DNA from: Streptomyces inhibens
Lineage (GTDB): Bacteria; Actinomycetota; Actinomycetes; Streptomycetales; Streptomycetaceae
Assembly (NCBI RefSeq): GCF_003389455.1
Contig: NZ_QUAC01000127.1
Coordinates: 1-64,000, forward strand
Reading direction: 5' to 3'
DNA length: 64,000 nucleotides
Shown in pieces: positions 44,133-52,112 of this stretch; within the stretch, counting starts at the first letter, position 1; each line of letters opens with the position of its first letter. The notes under the pieces were generated by a model. It did not search any database and had not been told where the DNA came from. It saw only the letters and a program-made list of their open reading frames with translations. Both the position numbers and the translations under genes were made by a program.

Positions 44133-44619
44133 GCAATTCCCCCTCGTGTGAAGGGACGCCGGTCTCCGAACGCCCCTCTGGCACCTGACTGCCAGGCACC
44201 TTCCTTCAGAATGCCGGGACGCCTCGCGGGCGTCGTTAGCAGAAAGTCATCAGTTCCTTAGCAATGCGTGCATGCGACGAAGCACGCACCAGCCATGACA
44301 CACAACGCGGCCATAGCCCAGAGAACTACCCACCCGCATCACAAAGACCGTTGCAGTACTGGGGCCGGTCGACGCCATCCTGGGGGCGGCCTACGCTGAA
44401 ACGGCGTGCTGGGGCCTCGCCGGCCTCGCGCCGAGCAGTCGCAGCACGCCCCGGGCCGTACAGCCGCGTTCGGGGCCCGGCAGCCGGCGCTCCCGCAGTC
44501 GGTCCGGGTGCCGGCCCCTCGCACAGCCGATTCGCCGACCGGCTCCCCACAGCCGATTCACCGACCGGCCCCTCCCACGACCGATCCTCCGAATCCTCCG
44601 TAGCGACGAGGTGATCCTC
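44133..44619. promoter_or_regulatory. Divergent region with a 20-base direct repeat
   Basis: About 490 bases between the crystallin-like gene and the oxidoreductase gene, with no credible gene. Two direct copies of CAGCCGATTC(G/A)CCGACCGGC lie at 44524-44543 and 44550-44569, 50-95 bases upstream of the oxidoreductase start, a plausible regulator site. The remainder is GC-rich without recognisable elements. Confidence 0.5.
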
Positions 44620-45570
44620 ATGTCCACCATGCACGCTGTCCGAGCGCACACCCGCGGTGGTCCCGAGCAACTGGTCTACGAGGAGTCCTCGTGTCCCGAG
44701 CCCGGTCGCGGGGAGGCCCTCGTAGCCGTCCGCGCCGCCTCCATCACCGCCGGCGAACTCACCTGGCCCGCCACCTGGACCGACAGCCTCGACGGGAGCG
44801 GCCGCGACCGGACCCCGACCATCCCCTCCCATGAGATGTCGGGGGTCGTGGCCGGACTCGGACCAGGGGTGACCACACCTGTGGTCGGCGACGCCGTGTA
44901 CGGGCTCATCCCGTTCGTCCACGACGGGGCCGCCGCCGAGTACGTCAGCGTGCCGGCGGACATCCTGGCCGCCAAGCCGAAGACCCTGGACCACACCGAG
45001 GCCGCAGCCGTACCGCTGGCGGCGCTCACCGTCTGGCAGGCGCTGGTCGACCACGCCGCGCTGGAACCCGGGCAGCAGGTGCTGGTCCAGGGGGGTGCCG
45101 GAGGGGTCGGCTCGTTCGCCGTCCAGATCGCCGCCGCCCTGGGCGCACGGGTCACCGCGACCGCGAGCACCCGCGACCTCGACTTCGTCGCCCACCTGGG
45201 CGCCGACGAGGTCATCGACTACACGACCCAGCGCTTCGAGGACCACGTGAGAGATGCCGATGTGGTCATCGACCTGGTGGGCGGCGAGACCCAGACGCGC
45301 TCCTGGAACGTGTTGCGGCCGGGCGGCGTCCTGGTGGGCATCGCCGCCCCGCCGGACCCGGAACAGGCCGCCGCGCGGGGAGCCCGCGGAGTCTTCTTCA
45401 TCGTGGAGCCCCACCGCGACCAACTGGAAAAGATCACCGAGCTGATCGACGGGGGGAAGCTGCGGCCGATGGTCGACCGGGTGGTCCCGCTGCCCCGTAC
45501 CCGTGCGGCATACGAGACCCTGGAGAAGGAGCACCCGCGCGGGAAGGTGGTCATCGACATCGCACCGTAG
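44620..45570 (+). CDS. Zinc-independent quinone oxidoreductase-like MDR protein
   Basis: 316 residues. It has the medium-chain reductase layout: an N-terminal GroES-like domain (VRAHTRGGPEQLVYEESSCP, IPSHEMSGVVAGLGPGVTTP), then the NADPH-binding motif QGGAGGVGSFAVQIAAALGA and HLGADEVIDYTTQRFED. The Zn-binding cysteines of alcohol dehydrogenases are absent, so it fits NADPH:quinone or enone reductases. ATG at 44620 follows GAGG at 8 bases. A direct repeat upstream may be its operator. Confidence 0.9.
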   Translation: MSTMHAVRAHTRGGPEQLVYEESSCPEPGRGEALVAVRAASITAGELTWPATWTDSLDGSGRDRTPTIPSHEMSGVVAGLGPGVTTPVVGDAVYGLIPFVHDGAAAEYVSVPADILAAKPKTLDHTEAAAVPLAALTVWQALVDHAALEPGQQVLVQGGAGGVGSFAVQIAAALGARVTATASTRDLDFVAHLGADEVIDYTTQRFEDHVRDADVVIDLVGGETQTRSWNVLRPGGVLVGIAAPPDPEQAAARGARGVFFIVEPHRDQLEKITELIDGGKLRPMVDRVVPLPRTRAAYETLEKEHPRGKVVIDIAP

Positions 45571-45571
45571 C

Positions 45572-45611
45572 GAGTCCCGGAGTCCCGGAGTCCCGGTGTC
45601 CCGGAGTCCCT
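45572..45611 (+). repeat. Five tandem 8-base repeats
   Basis: Units GAGTCCCG at 45572, 45580 and 45588, then GTGTCCCG and GAGTCCCT. The run begins one base after the oxidoreductase stop codon and looks like slippage-grown sequence. No function is apparent. Confidence 0.8.
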
Positions 45612-45689
45612 GAGCTCTCGCCGAGATCGCATCAGCTTGCCCCGGCGCGTACGGCCACAGGGTTCAGATACGACCACCAGGGGACGGGC

Positions 45690-46041
45690 GGTGGCCCAGC
45701 TCCTGTACAGACAGCTCACACGGACTTCGGAACGCGCCACCCTGCGCCACGCCGCGTGTCACGAACGTCTGCTGGACAAAGATCTCTGTCCGACCGGAGG
45801 CATCGACAAGGTCCCCGCGCTCGTCTTCGCCGGCGAGCACGATTGCGCCAGCTCGCCGGACGACAACCGGGCGGTCGCGGCGACCATCGCCGGTTCGGCC
45901 TTCCTGCTCATGCGAAACGCCGCCCACATGGCTCACCTTGAACGAGAGCCCGAGTACGCAGACCTCGTCACGCGCCTTCTGCACGACGTCCCCTGCCGGA
46001 CATTCCCTATTGCACGCCCCGCAGTTGCCCGTAAAGGGTAG
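45690..46041 (+). pseudogene. C-terminal fragment of an alpha/beta hydrolase
   Basis: The frame reads CHERLLDKDLCPTGGIDKVP, ALVFAGEHDCASSPDDNRAV, AATIAGSAFLLMRNAAHMAH and LEREPEYADLVTRLLHD, the C-terminal third of an alpha/beta hydrolase with the acid residue in GEHD and the catalytic His in AAHMAHLE. The oxyanion region, the nucleophile elbow GxSxG and all N-terminal strands are missing. It follows a tandem repeat and precedes an intact gene by 37 bases. It is most likely a deletion relic. Confidence 0.7.
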
Positions 46042-46078
46042 GCGCGAACTTCTCCCCACCACTCCGAGGAGGACCCCC

Positions 46079-46729
46079 ATGCCCGATCGGCACACCGCCG
46101 ACTTCTGGTTCGACCCTTCCTGCCCCTACACCTGGCTCACCTCCCGATGGCTGGTCGAGGCGACGAAAGTGCGTCCCGTGGAGGTGAATTGGCGGGTCAT
46201 GAGCTTGTCCGTGCTCAACGAGGACCGCGATGACGATCCTGAGGGCGACGTGGACGGCTACCTGTGGAGACCGGTGCGCGTCTGCACGGCGGTTGCGGAG
46301 GCGTACGGGCAGGCCGCGCTGGGCCGGCTGTTCACGGCGCTGGGGAAGCGACTCCATGAGCGCGGGGAGTGGGACGCCGTCGAGTCCGCGCTTGACGATG
46401 CCGGTCTGCCGGCAGAGCTGGCGCGGGTGGCCGATTCCACGGAGTACGACGCGGCCGTACGCGCCTCACACGAGGAGGCCATGCGCCTGGTCGGGCCGGA
46501 AGTGGGCAGCCCGGTCATCGCCGTTGGGGGTGCGGACAGCGAGCGGGTCGCGTTCTTCGGGCCGGTCGTCGCACCCGTACCCCGCGGTGAGCAGGCCGGC
46601 CGCTTGTGGGACGGCGCGTTGGCGCTGGCCTCCGTCCCCGGCTTCTACGAGCTGAAGCGGTCCCGTCCCCAGCAACCGCCCACCGACGACAACACCGGAG
46701 GGCCCCGGCCCGAGGGCCCGACCACGTAA
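46079..46729 (+). CDS. DsbA-fold protein related to mycothiol-dependent nitroreductase Rv2466c
   Basis: 216 residues. The sequence follows the M. tuberculosis Rv2466c pattern: ADFWFDPSCPYTWLTSRWLV, VNWRVMSLSVLNEDRDD, WRPVRVCTAVAEAYG, DDAGLPAELARVADSTEYDA and FFGPVVAPVPRGEQAGRLWD, with a Pro-rich C-terminal tail added. In Rv2466c the active site is CPWC; here it is Cys15-Pro-Tyr-Thr18, so the resolving cysteine is missing and only a one-thiol mechanism with mycothiol is possible. ATG at 46079 follows GAGGAGG. It is a cytoplasmic redox enzyme of unknown substrate. Confidence 0.85.
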   Translation: MPDRHTADFWFDPSCPYTWLTSRWLVEATKVRPVEVNWRVMSLSVLNEDRDDDPEGDVDGYLWRPVRVCTAVAEAYGQAALGRLFTALGKRLHERGEWDAVESALDDAGLPAELARVADSTEYDAAVRASHEEAMRLVGPEVGSPVIAVGGADSERVAFFGPVVAPVPRGEQAGRLWDGALALASVPGFYELKRSRPQQPPTDDNTGGPRPEGPTT

Positions 46730-46738
46730 GGAACGGCT

Positions 46739-46780
46739 GACAGGACAGGACAGGACAGGACGGGACGGGACGGGACAGGG
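46739..46780 (+). repeat. Pentanucleotide repeat run (GGACA/GGACG)
   Basis: Consecutive GGACA and GGACG units directly after the Rv2466c-like gene and before a DUF1801 fragment. It appears to mark a slippage or junction site between an intact and a broken gene. Confidence 0.8.
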
Positions 46781-46781
46781 C

Positions 46782-46886
46782 ATGGGCAAGGGCTGTCTGC
46801 GCTTCCGCAAGCCCGGCGGCATCGACTTCGGCCTCGTACGGGATCTGCTGAGGGCTGCCGCGGCCGGTCCGGGGACCATCTGCTGA
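46782..46886 (+). pseudogene. C-terminal fragment of a DUF1801-type protein
   Basis: Thirty-four codons, MGKGCLRFRKPGGIDFGLVR then DLLRAAAAGPGTIC, match the terminal strand and helix of DUF1801 proteins (pattern GKGCLRF...D...LI/LL). The N-terminal three-quarters are missing and a repeat run lies in its place. It is too short to be functional. Confidence 0.55.
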
Positions 46887-46969
46887 GGGACGCGGGCGCC
46901 TCGGCGCAGGGGTGGGGGGCGGCACTTACGGATCAAGGCCGTGGAAAGACCCGGGGATAGCGTTTCCGT

Positions 46970-47593
46970 GTGGATCAGGAGCCGGGATCAGACGACGGGG
47001 AGTTCAGGCCGTCCGCGCGGGCGGTCCGGGCGCTGCGGGCGGTGTCCGCGGTGCTGGTGCTCGGGGTGGCCGGGCCGTCGGTCCTGGTCGTCGGCACCGA
47101 GGTGGACTCGGGAGCCGGCCGCCTGACGGCGGCACTGGTGCTCGTCGTGGCGCAGGCCGTGGCCCTGTGGTGGGTCATCCGCCGCCCGGCCACCGTACTG
47201 GCGGCGACCGTGGTCATGGGCATCGCGATGTGGTCGCTGTTCCCGGCGGTGAGTCTGACCGGGGCGTTGCTGGCGGCGCAGTTCGCTTTGTGCGTGCTGT
47301 CGACCGTGCGCCCGGCGCGGGTGTCGCAATGGTGGCTGCTGGGGGTGCTCGCGCTCGCGCCGCTCGCCCTGGTGGGCGGCGGCACGTTGAGTGTGCCGGC
47401 GTATGTGCTGGCGGTGACGCTCGCCTGGACCGCCGGCCAGTGGCGCCGGGCCCAGCACGACCGGCTGGTCGCCGAGACCCGTCGCGCGGTGGCGGAGGAG
47501 CGCGCCCGTATTGCCCGTGAGGTACACGATGTGGTCGCCCACACGGTGTCGGTGATGGTGATCCAGGCGGGCCGTAATGAGACGACCTGTTAG
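46970..47593 (+). pseudogene. Sensor histidine kinase truncated at an IS insertion
   Basis: 207 codons remain. Several membrane helices (VSAVLVLGVAGPSVLVVGTE, LTAALVLVVAQAVALWWVIR, VLAATVVMGIAMWSLFPAVS, WWLLGVLALAPLALVGGG) are followed by the HisKA_3 dimerisation helix EERARIAREVHDVVAHTVSV with the phospho-His in the H box. The frame ends at VMVIQAGRNETTC because the stop TAG is created at the IS boundary (47591-47593). The ATPase domain and any partner response regulator are absent on the far side of the IS, so the gene was probably lost through a deletion as well as an insertion. Confidence 0.8.
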
Positions 47594-47642
47594 AGGTCAT
47601 CTCGTTTGGGCTGCTGGGTAGCCTGCCGTCGTGAGCATCGGA

Positions 47643-48296
47643 ATGAACGCTGAAGGCTGGTTAGCAGACACTCGGACGTCTTACGACACTGTCGCCACTA
47701 GCTATGCGGACCAGGTTCGCAACCTCCTGGCAGAAACGCCCGAAGAGCGCGCGGTCATGGCGCTGTTCGCCGACCTGGTGCACACCAGCGGCGGTGGGCC
47801 GGTTGCGGACGTGGGATGCGGGCCGGGGAGGGTCACGGCCCACTTGCGTGAACTGGGCATGGACGCGTTCGGGATCGACCTGTCGCCCGGGATGATCGAG
47901 GTAGCTCGGCGTGATCACCCCGGCCTGCGGTTCGAGGTCGGTTCCATGACGGACCTCGACGTCGCCGATGCCTCGATGGCCGGCCTGGTCGCCTGGTGCT
48001 CGCTCATCCACGTCCCCGACGACGAGATCGGCTCGGTCTTCACGCACTTCCAGCGAGTGCTGCGGCCCGGTGGCTCGCTGCTACTCAGCTTCCACGTCGG
48101 TGATGAGTCGCGGCTGAAGACGCAGGGCTACGGCGGCCACCCGATGAAGCTCTACGTCCATCGTCGCCAGCTCGGCCAAATGACCGCCTGGCTCAACGAT
48201 GCCGGCTTCATGGTCGAGGCGCACAGGACCCTCAGCTCAGCCGAGAGCACGCTCGGGGGAATCCTTCTCGCGCGCAGCCGGCCTGCTATCCGGTAG
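47643..48296 (+). CDS. Class I SAM-dependent methyltransferase (IS cargo)
   Basis: 217 residues. Methyltransferase motif I VADVGCGPGRVTAHLRELGM, the acidic ribose loop FGIDLSPGMIEVARRDHPGL, motif II-like LVAWCSLIHVPDDEIGSVFT and motif III VLRPGGSLLLSFHVGDE are all present, so the protein should bind AdoMet and methylate a small molecule. It lies entirely inside the IS ends, 6 bases from the convergent transposase stop, which suggests it travels with the element. ATG at 47643 or GTG at 47631 could start it. No DNA-methyltransferase motif (NPPY/DPPY) is seen. Confidence 0.85.
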   Translation: MNAEGWLADTRTSYDTVATSYADQVRNLLAETPEERAVMALFADLVHTSGGGPVADVGCGPGRVTAHLRELGMDAFGIDLSPGMIEVARRDHPGLRFEVGSMTDLDVADASMAGLVAWCSLIHVPDDEIGSVFTHFQRVLRPGGSLLLSFHVGDESRLKTQGYGGHPMKLYVHRRQLGQMTAWLNDAGFMVEAHRTLSSAESTLGGILLARSRPAIR

Positions 48297-48302
48297 GGGC
48301 CG

Positions 48303-49116
48303 TCATCTGGTGAGTCGGCGGAGGCAGATCAGAGTGCAGGTGATGCTGGCGAAGGAAAAATGGTCGGCCTTGCGTTCGTAGCGGCGGTGGAGTCGGCGGC
48401 AGCCGGCGAGCCAGGCCATAGGCCGTTCAACGACCCATCGGTGGCGTCCCAGGTGGGTCGGGGACTCGATTTCCCGTCGTGCCAGGCGGTGGGTGATGCC
48501 TCGGTGGCGGAGCCATCGCCGCAGGTGGCGGTAGTTGTATCCCTTGTCCCATGGAGCTTGCCGGGATTGCGTCGCCGTGGCCGGCGCCGCGAGCGGATAG
48601 GCGGTATCCCTCGCACGAGCGGCTCCAGAGCTTGGCTGTCGTGCAAGTTCGCGGCTGAGATGCCGACTGACAGGGGCAGACCGGTTCGCTTGGTGATCAA
48701 GTGGATCTTCGAGCCGTACTTGCCCCGGTCCACAGGATTCGGACCTGTCAGATCCCCCTTTTCAAGGCCCGCATGGTCACCGAGTCGATCGCGCACCGCG
48801 ATCAGTCCAACTCGCCTCGGGCGCCAAGCTTGTCGAGAACTAGGCGCTGGAGCTTCGCCCAAACCCTGGCCTTGCTCCACTCGGTAAACCGGCGGTGAGC
48901 CGTCGCCCTCGACGGCCCGAAGGACGCGGACGACAACTGTTGCCAGGTACAGCCGGACGTGGCCACGAACAGGATCACTGCCAGCACCTCCCGGTCGCCG
49001 TGCCGGCGCCGACCGCCACCTTGAGGTCGTGTCGGCGCCTCCAGAACCACCCGCTGGAACAACTCCCACAACTCATCGAGCACCAGCCGCTCAACGATCC
49101 CCACCACGACCGACAA
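48303..49116 (-). pseudogene. IS5-family transposase, disabled
   Basis: The two-part transposase begins LVLDELWELFQRVVLEAPTR and continues TSGCTWQQLSSASFGPSRAT, AHRRFTEWSKARVWAKLQRL. The following motif RGKYGSKIHLITKRTGLPLS, SANLHDSQALEPLVRGIPPI and the C-terminal HRWVVERPMAWLAGCRRLHR, RYERKADHFS and LICLRRLTR are IS5-type. It is broken three ways: TGA replaces an expected Trp codon right after GELD; a frame change occurs near ALKRGDLTGPNP (possibly the normal programmed frameshift); and one base is missing before the GYNYRHLRRWL segment. The start is TTG at 49116. Confidence 0.85.
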
Positions 49117-49146
49117 GCTACTGGCCCAGCCAAACGAGATGGCTTC

Positions 49147-49755
49147 TTAGTGCAGACTCATGCCATTACTGCCGATGATCACGTCGTAGGAGCCTTGCAG
49201 GCCGCCGTCGCCGACGTAGCACCGGTATCCGCTGGGCTTGTCGACCGGAACCAAGCGGACTGCGGGGATGTCATCGCACCGCAGCGAGTCTCGCGTCTTT
49301 CCCCCGAGAGCGCCGTACTGCTTCCAGGCCACGGCCTGCACACCTTCGCGAGTGACGACTCCGCCCTTGGTCGGCGTGGCTGTGTACTGAATCAAGATGA
49401 AGCCGCCCTTTGTCTCCACGCGGAAGGGCACTTCGATTCCCATGTACTTGACGGTGCACGTGAACTTCTGCGGCTTGTCGCCGACCGCGTCGATGTCGCA
49501 GGAACTGCTTGTCGGCTTCGGGACCATGCCGCCCATGCGGAGCACTCTGGTTTCCAGGTCGTACTTGATCTTGTCCAACACGGGTGCCTTGTCGCCGGGC
49601 GCGGGATGCTGGGGCGAGACCCTCTCGAGTGGTGACGCCGTCGGGCTCGACACTGGTGTGCCCTTGGTCAGCTGCGGGTCCGGCCCGCAGGCGCTGGCCG
49701 CCGACACCGCCAGAGCCACTATCGCTGCCACGCGTATCCACTTCTTGGAACTCAC
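49147..49755 (-). CDS. Lipoprotein with DUF4333-like domain
   Basis: 202 residues. The signal SSKKWIRVAAIVALAVSAAS ends with ASAC, a lipobox, followed by a Pro/Ser-rich linker. The C-terminal part has SSCDIDAVGDKPQKFTCTVK, YMGIEVPFRVETKGGFILIQ, resembling DUF4333, a small extracellular beta-domain with a disulphide. Further cysteines at SLRCDD and GYRCYVG may pair. Its stop codon (TAA) overlaps the TTA target duplication of the adjacent IS, so the coding sequence survived the insertion. GTG at 49755 is the start. Confidence 0.78.
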   Translation of the reverse strand: MSSKKWIRVAAIVALAVSAASACGPDPQLTKGTPVSSPTASPLERVSPQHPAPGDKAPVLDKIKYDLETRVLRMGGMVPKPTSSSCDIDAVGDKPQKFTCTVKYMGIEVPFRVETKGGFILIQYTATPTKGGVVTREGVQAVAWKQYGALGGKTRDSLRCDDIPAVRLVPVDKPSGYRCYVGDGGLQGSYDVIIGSNGMSLH

Positions 49756-50183
49756 TGCTGTTTCCCCGTTTCACGCCAACTATGGAACGGTTGATCATAG
49801 GTTTCCGTCCTGAGTCCGGTCGAACGGGTGTGACTGAGCGCCTTGGAGCCTGGGAACGTCCTCCCGATCGACTGTGCCGGTGAGCTGTGTCTGCCCAACG
49901 GAGCGACTGCGTTCCGTCCCATCCCAAAAAGAGACGCACCCGTGCAAAACCCCGAGCCGTCCGGCCGCAGAACGGCGCCGATTCCGGAGTGGTCTCGTTG
50001 ATCAAGACATGAACCTGCACCCCCGTTGGCCGTCGGGCCGGCGTCCGACGGCCGGCGTCCCGGTGACGGATCGGCCCGTCCGTCGAGATCGAGAGAGTCG
50101 CGAAGTGATTGAGGTCAGCCGGGCAGTCGGGCGTCGTTCTCCTCGTCACTGGGCGCCCCACTGCCTGTGGTAGCACTGTTCAC
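49756..50183. other. Divergent intergenic region
   Basis: About 430 bases between the DUF4333-like lipoprotein and a TetR gene. No gene-like frame is credible. An inverted repeat GGCCGTCGG...CCGACGGCC lies near 50028-50055. Promoters for both neighbours are expected here but no clear -10/-35 pair is seen. Confidence 0.4.
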
Positions 50184-50801
50184 ATGGACGACAAGCCCGT
50201 CGAACGCGCCGGTTACCACCATGGCTCCCTCCCGGACGCCCTCACCGCGGCCGCGCTAGAGCTCCTTGACGAGCGTGGCCTGGAGCAGGTGACCGTGCGC
50301 GAAGTCGCACGCCGCACCGGAGTGTCGCCGGGGGCGCCGTTCCGGCACTTCGCCGACCGGCAGGCGTTGCTGACGGCGGTCGTCGGGCGCATTCTGGCCG
50401 ACTTCGAGCAGTGGCAGCTCGCCGCGGTCGCGGAAGATGAGGGACCGGCGATGCGCGCCTTCGGTCTCGGTTTCGTGCGGTACGCGATCCGTCACCCGCA
50501 CCGCTTCGAGCTGATCAGATCCAAGGTGTTCGGCTCCCGTCAGCCGACTGAGCTGCGCCAGCGCCTCTCAGGTATCGAACAGGCCCTGACCGGCATCATC
50601 GTCGCGGGGCAGCAGGCAGGGGAGTTGCGCGCAGGTGACCCCGCAGTGGTGGGCCTCGCCGGTCAGGCGCTGGTCTACGGCCTGTCCCAGATGATTGTCG
50701 ATGGGTATCTGCCGCCGGAGCAGGCGGAACAGTTGGCCGAACAGGTCCTGGACACCTGCGGCCTGGGCATCGTCAACTCCGCCGACTTTCAGGGGCCTTG
50801 A
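50184..50801 (+). CDS. TetR-family regulator
   Basis: 205 residues. The HTH is HGSLPDALTAAALELLDERG, TVREVARRTGVSPGAPFRHF, ADRQALLTAVVGR. The C-terminal domain (AIRHPHRFELIRSKVFGSRQ, QALVYGLSQMIVDGYLPPEQ) is the TetR_C_33-like helical ligand-binding fold. ATG at 50184 precedes the conserved start. The gene ends 8 bases before a 41-base perfect palindrome that also covers the ribosome site of the SRPBCC gene, so this regulator most likely represses that downstream gene. Confidence 0.9.
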   Translation: MDDKPVERAGYHHGSLPDALTAAALELLDERGLEQVTVREVARRTGVSPGAPFRHFADRQALLTAVVGRILADFEQWQLAAVAEDEGPAMRAFGLGFVRYAIRHPHRFELIRSKVFGSRQPTELRQRLSGIEQALTGIIVAGQQAGELRAGDPAVVGLAGQALVYGLSQMIVDGYLPPEQAEQLAEQVLDTCGLGIVNSADFQGP

Positions 50802-50808
50802 CCCTCAC

Positions 50809-50849
50809 CCTCTCCGCTGATGTAATCAGTGATTACATCAGCGGAGAGG
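50809..50849. promoter_or_regulatory. 41-base perfect palindrome overlapping a ribosome binding site
   Basis: Two exactly complementary 19-base arms (50809-50827 and 50831-50849) flank the centre AGT; the core is TGATGTAATC-AGT-GATTACATCA. The right arm ends in GCGGAGAGG, the Shine-Dalgarno of the SRPBCC gene at 50856. It can therefore act as a DNA operator for the TetR protein and, if transcribed from upstream, as an mRNA hairpin hiding the ribosome site. Confidence 0.88.
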
Positions 50850-50855
50850 ACCCCG

Positions 50856-51374
50856 ATGCGTATACCGCGATTCCCGGACCCCGCGGCCACCGGCACGGTG
50901 ACCATCCGGGTGACCCCGGCCGAGGCGTACCGGATCATCAGTGACCCTCCCGTCATGATCGGCCTCGCCGAGGAGGTCCACCGTGCCCGCTGGCTGGGCG
51001 GCGCCAAGGCCGCGGCGGTAGGCGCCCGCTTCCGTGGCTACAACCGCAACGGCCCCCGCCGTTGGGTCACGACCTGCCGCGTCACGGACGCTGACCCCGG
51101 CCGGCGCTTTGCGTACGAGGTGGCGGCGCCGCTCAAGATCCCCATATCCCGCTGGCAGTACGACATCGAGCCCACCGCCGAGGGCTGTGCCGTCACCGAG
51201 ACCAACTGGCTGCGGGTCCCGCTGTGGTTCATCCCGTTCGCCATGCTGATCACCGGCGTCTCCGACCGCATCGGCACCAACGACGCCAACATCAGCACCA
51301 CACTGCATCGCCTCAAGGCACACCTGGAGACGGCTCCCGCCGAGCGTCCCGATCCGGAAATCCTGACGCCTTAG
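50856..51374 (+). CDS. SRPBCC (START-like) family protein
   Basis: 172 residues. The sequence TGTVTIRVTPAEAYRIISDP, RWLGGAKAAAVGARFRGYNR, WVTTCRVTDADPGRRFAYEV and PISRWQYDIEPTAEGCAVTE follows the SRPBCC/polyketide cyclase-like pattern: a beta-barrel around a hydrophobic ligand pocket. ATG at 50856 follows GGAGAGG inside the palindrome. A single hydrophobic stretch (LWFIPFAMLITGV) is part of the C-terminal region. It probably binds or modifies a hydrophobic compound that may also be the inducer sensed by the adjacent TetR protein. Confidence 0.85.
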   Translation: MRIPRFPDPAATGTVTIRVTPAEAYRIISDPPVMIGLAEEVHRARWLGGAKAAAVGARFRGYNRNGPRRWVTTCRVTDADPGRRFAYEVAAPLKIPISRWQYDIEPTAEGCAVTETNWLRVPLWFIPFAMLITGVSDRIGTNDANISTTLHRLKAHLETAPAERPDPEILTP

Positions 51375-51498
51375 CGGCTGTTGGCCTTGATGATCGGGTC
51401 GATGGGTCTTGGTTCATGTGAACGGCTCGGAGTTGTTGTGCGTGAGGGGCGGAACGATCTCCTACCGAATGGGGGCCAGTACTCCGGTGGTCGCGTAG

Positions 51499-51828
51499 GT
51501 GGGGGTGAGCGCGACCAGCAGACTGCCGCCGCCCATCCCCGGACGTCAGTCGGTCAAGGGCGGCGTTGCGCTGCTAGGCGTCCCCTTCGTCATCGGACTG
51601 GGGCTGGTGCCGGTGTGGATGTCGCAGCGCGGCGGGGATGCCAACCCGGCGTGCGACGGCAAGGCGATGAGGGTCGGTGATATCTGCAACATCCGGCACG
51701 GCGCCTTGGGCCACCACTACACCTAGCAGGACATGGTGGAGGGACGTGAACATCACAGCGTCGCTCCTCCGGTCGTCCAACTGGTCTGTATCGGCGTTGC
51801 GTTGGCGTTATTGATGCTGGTGCTGTGA
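51499..51828 (+). pseudogene. Small two-helix membrane protein gene interrupted by an in-frame TAG
   Basis: The frame reads GGVALLGVPFVIGLGLVPVW, NPACDGKAMRVGDICNIRHG, ALGHHYT, then TAG at 51724-51726, and continues without shift as QDMVEGREHHSVAPPVVQLV, CIGVALALLMLVL to TGA at 51826. The joined product has two membrane helices with a central loop containing a CDGK..CxxC-like element, which resembles a family of small Streptomyces membrane proteins. The stop replaces a residue in the conserved YT-DMV stretch. Either the gene is dead or the two helices are made separately. Confidence 0.6.
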
Positions 51829-52112
51829 TTGGACAAGGGCAACAAGGTTTGGGATGCGGTACGGGGCGGGAGGAAGGCTCTGTGTCCGCGCTGCGGGACG
51901 GGCACGTTGAGGGTGATCGTGGTCCGCAGCAGGGGGCGTCGGCCACATCCTGGCCTGGCATCAAGGCCGCATGCGTGTGTGGGTTCTCGACCTCCTGCTA
52001 CGACATCACTCCCGTCGTCCGCGGTGCGGGTCCCGGGGGTGGCTTCCAGTACTCCAGAAGGAATGCCAAAGTCCTACCGGAGTGCTGGATTTGGAGCCGG
52101 GGGGCGGGACAG
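51829..52112 (+). pseudogene. Possible frameshifted zinc-ribbon protein
   Basis: A TTG directly after the preceding stop opens LDKGNKVWDAVRGGRKALCP, RCGTGTLRV, with a CPRC knuckle. In another frame about 100 bases on is KAACVCGFSTSCYDITPVVR, with a CxCG knuckle. Together they look like the two halves of a small zinc-ribbon protein separated by a frameshift. Support is limited to these short motifs. It precedes the Ser/Thr kinase gene by a few bases. Confidence 0.3.

Larger units (their letters stand above)
47593..49146. mobile_element. IS5-family insertion sequence carrying a methyltransferase gene
   Basis: The 1554-base element has near-identical 17-base ends: GAGGTCATCTCGTTTGG at 47593-47609 and the complement of GAAGCCATCTCGTTTGG at 49130-49146 (15 of 17 match). 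A TTA duplication flanks it (47590-47592 and 49147-49149), as for IS5-family elements of the IS427 group. Inside are a broken transposase gene on the minus strand and, between its 3' end and the left terminal repeat, a SAM-dependent methyltransferase gene facing it. The left end abuts a truncated kinase gene; the right end abuts the stop codon of a lipoprotein gene. The transposase is dead, so movement would need help in trans. Confidence 0.82.

Noticed and set aside
51829..52112. Extending the first kinase to an upstream start at about 51825
   Set aside because: The extra residues are scrambled between frames and resemble a broken zinc-ribbon gene; the kinase fold begins just after GTG 52113.
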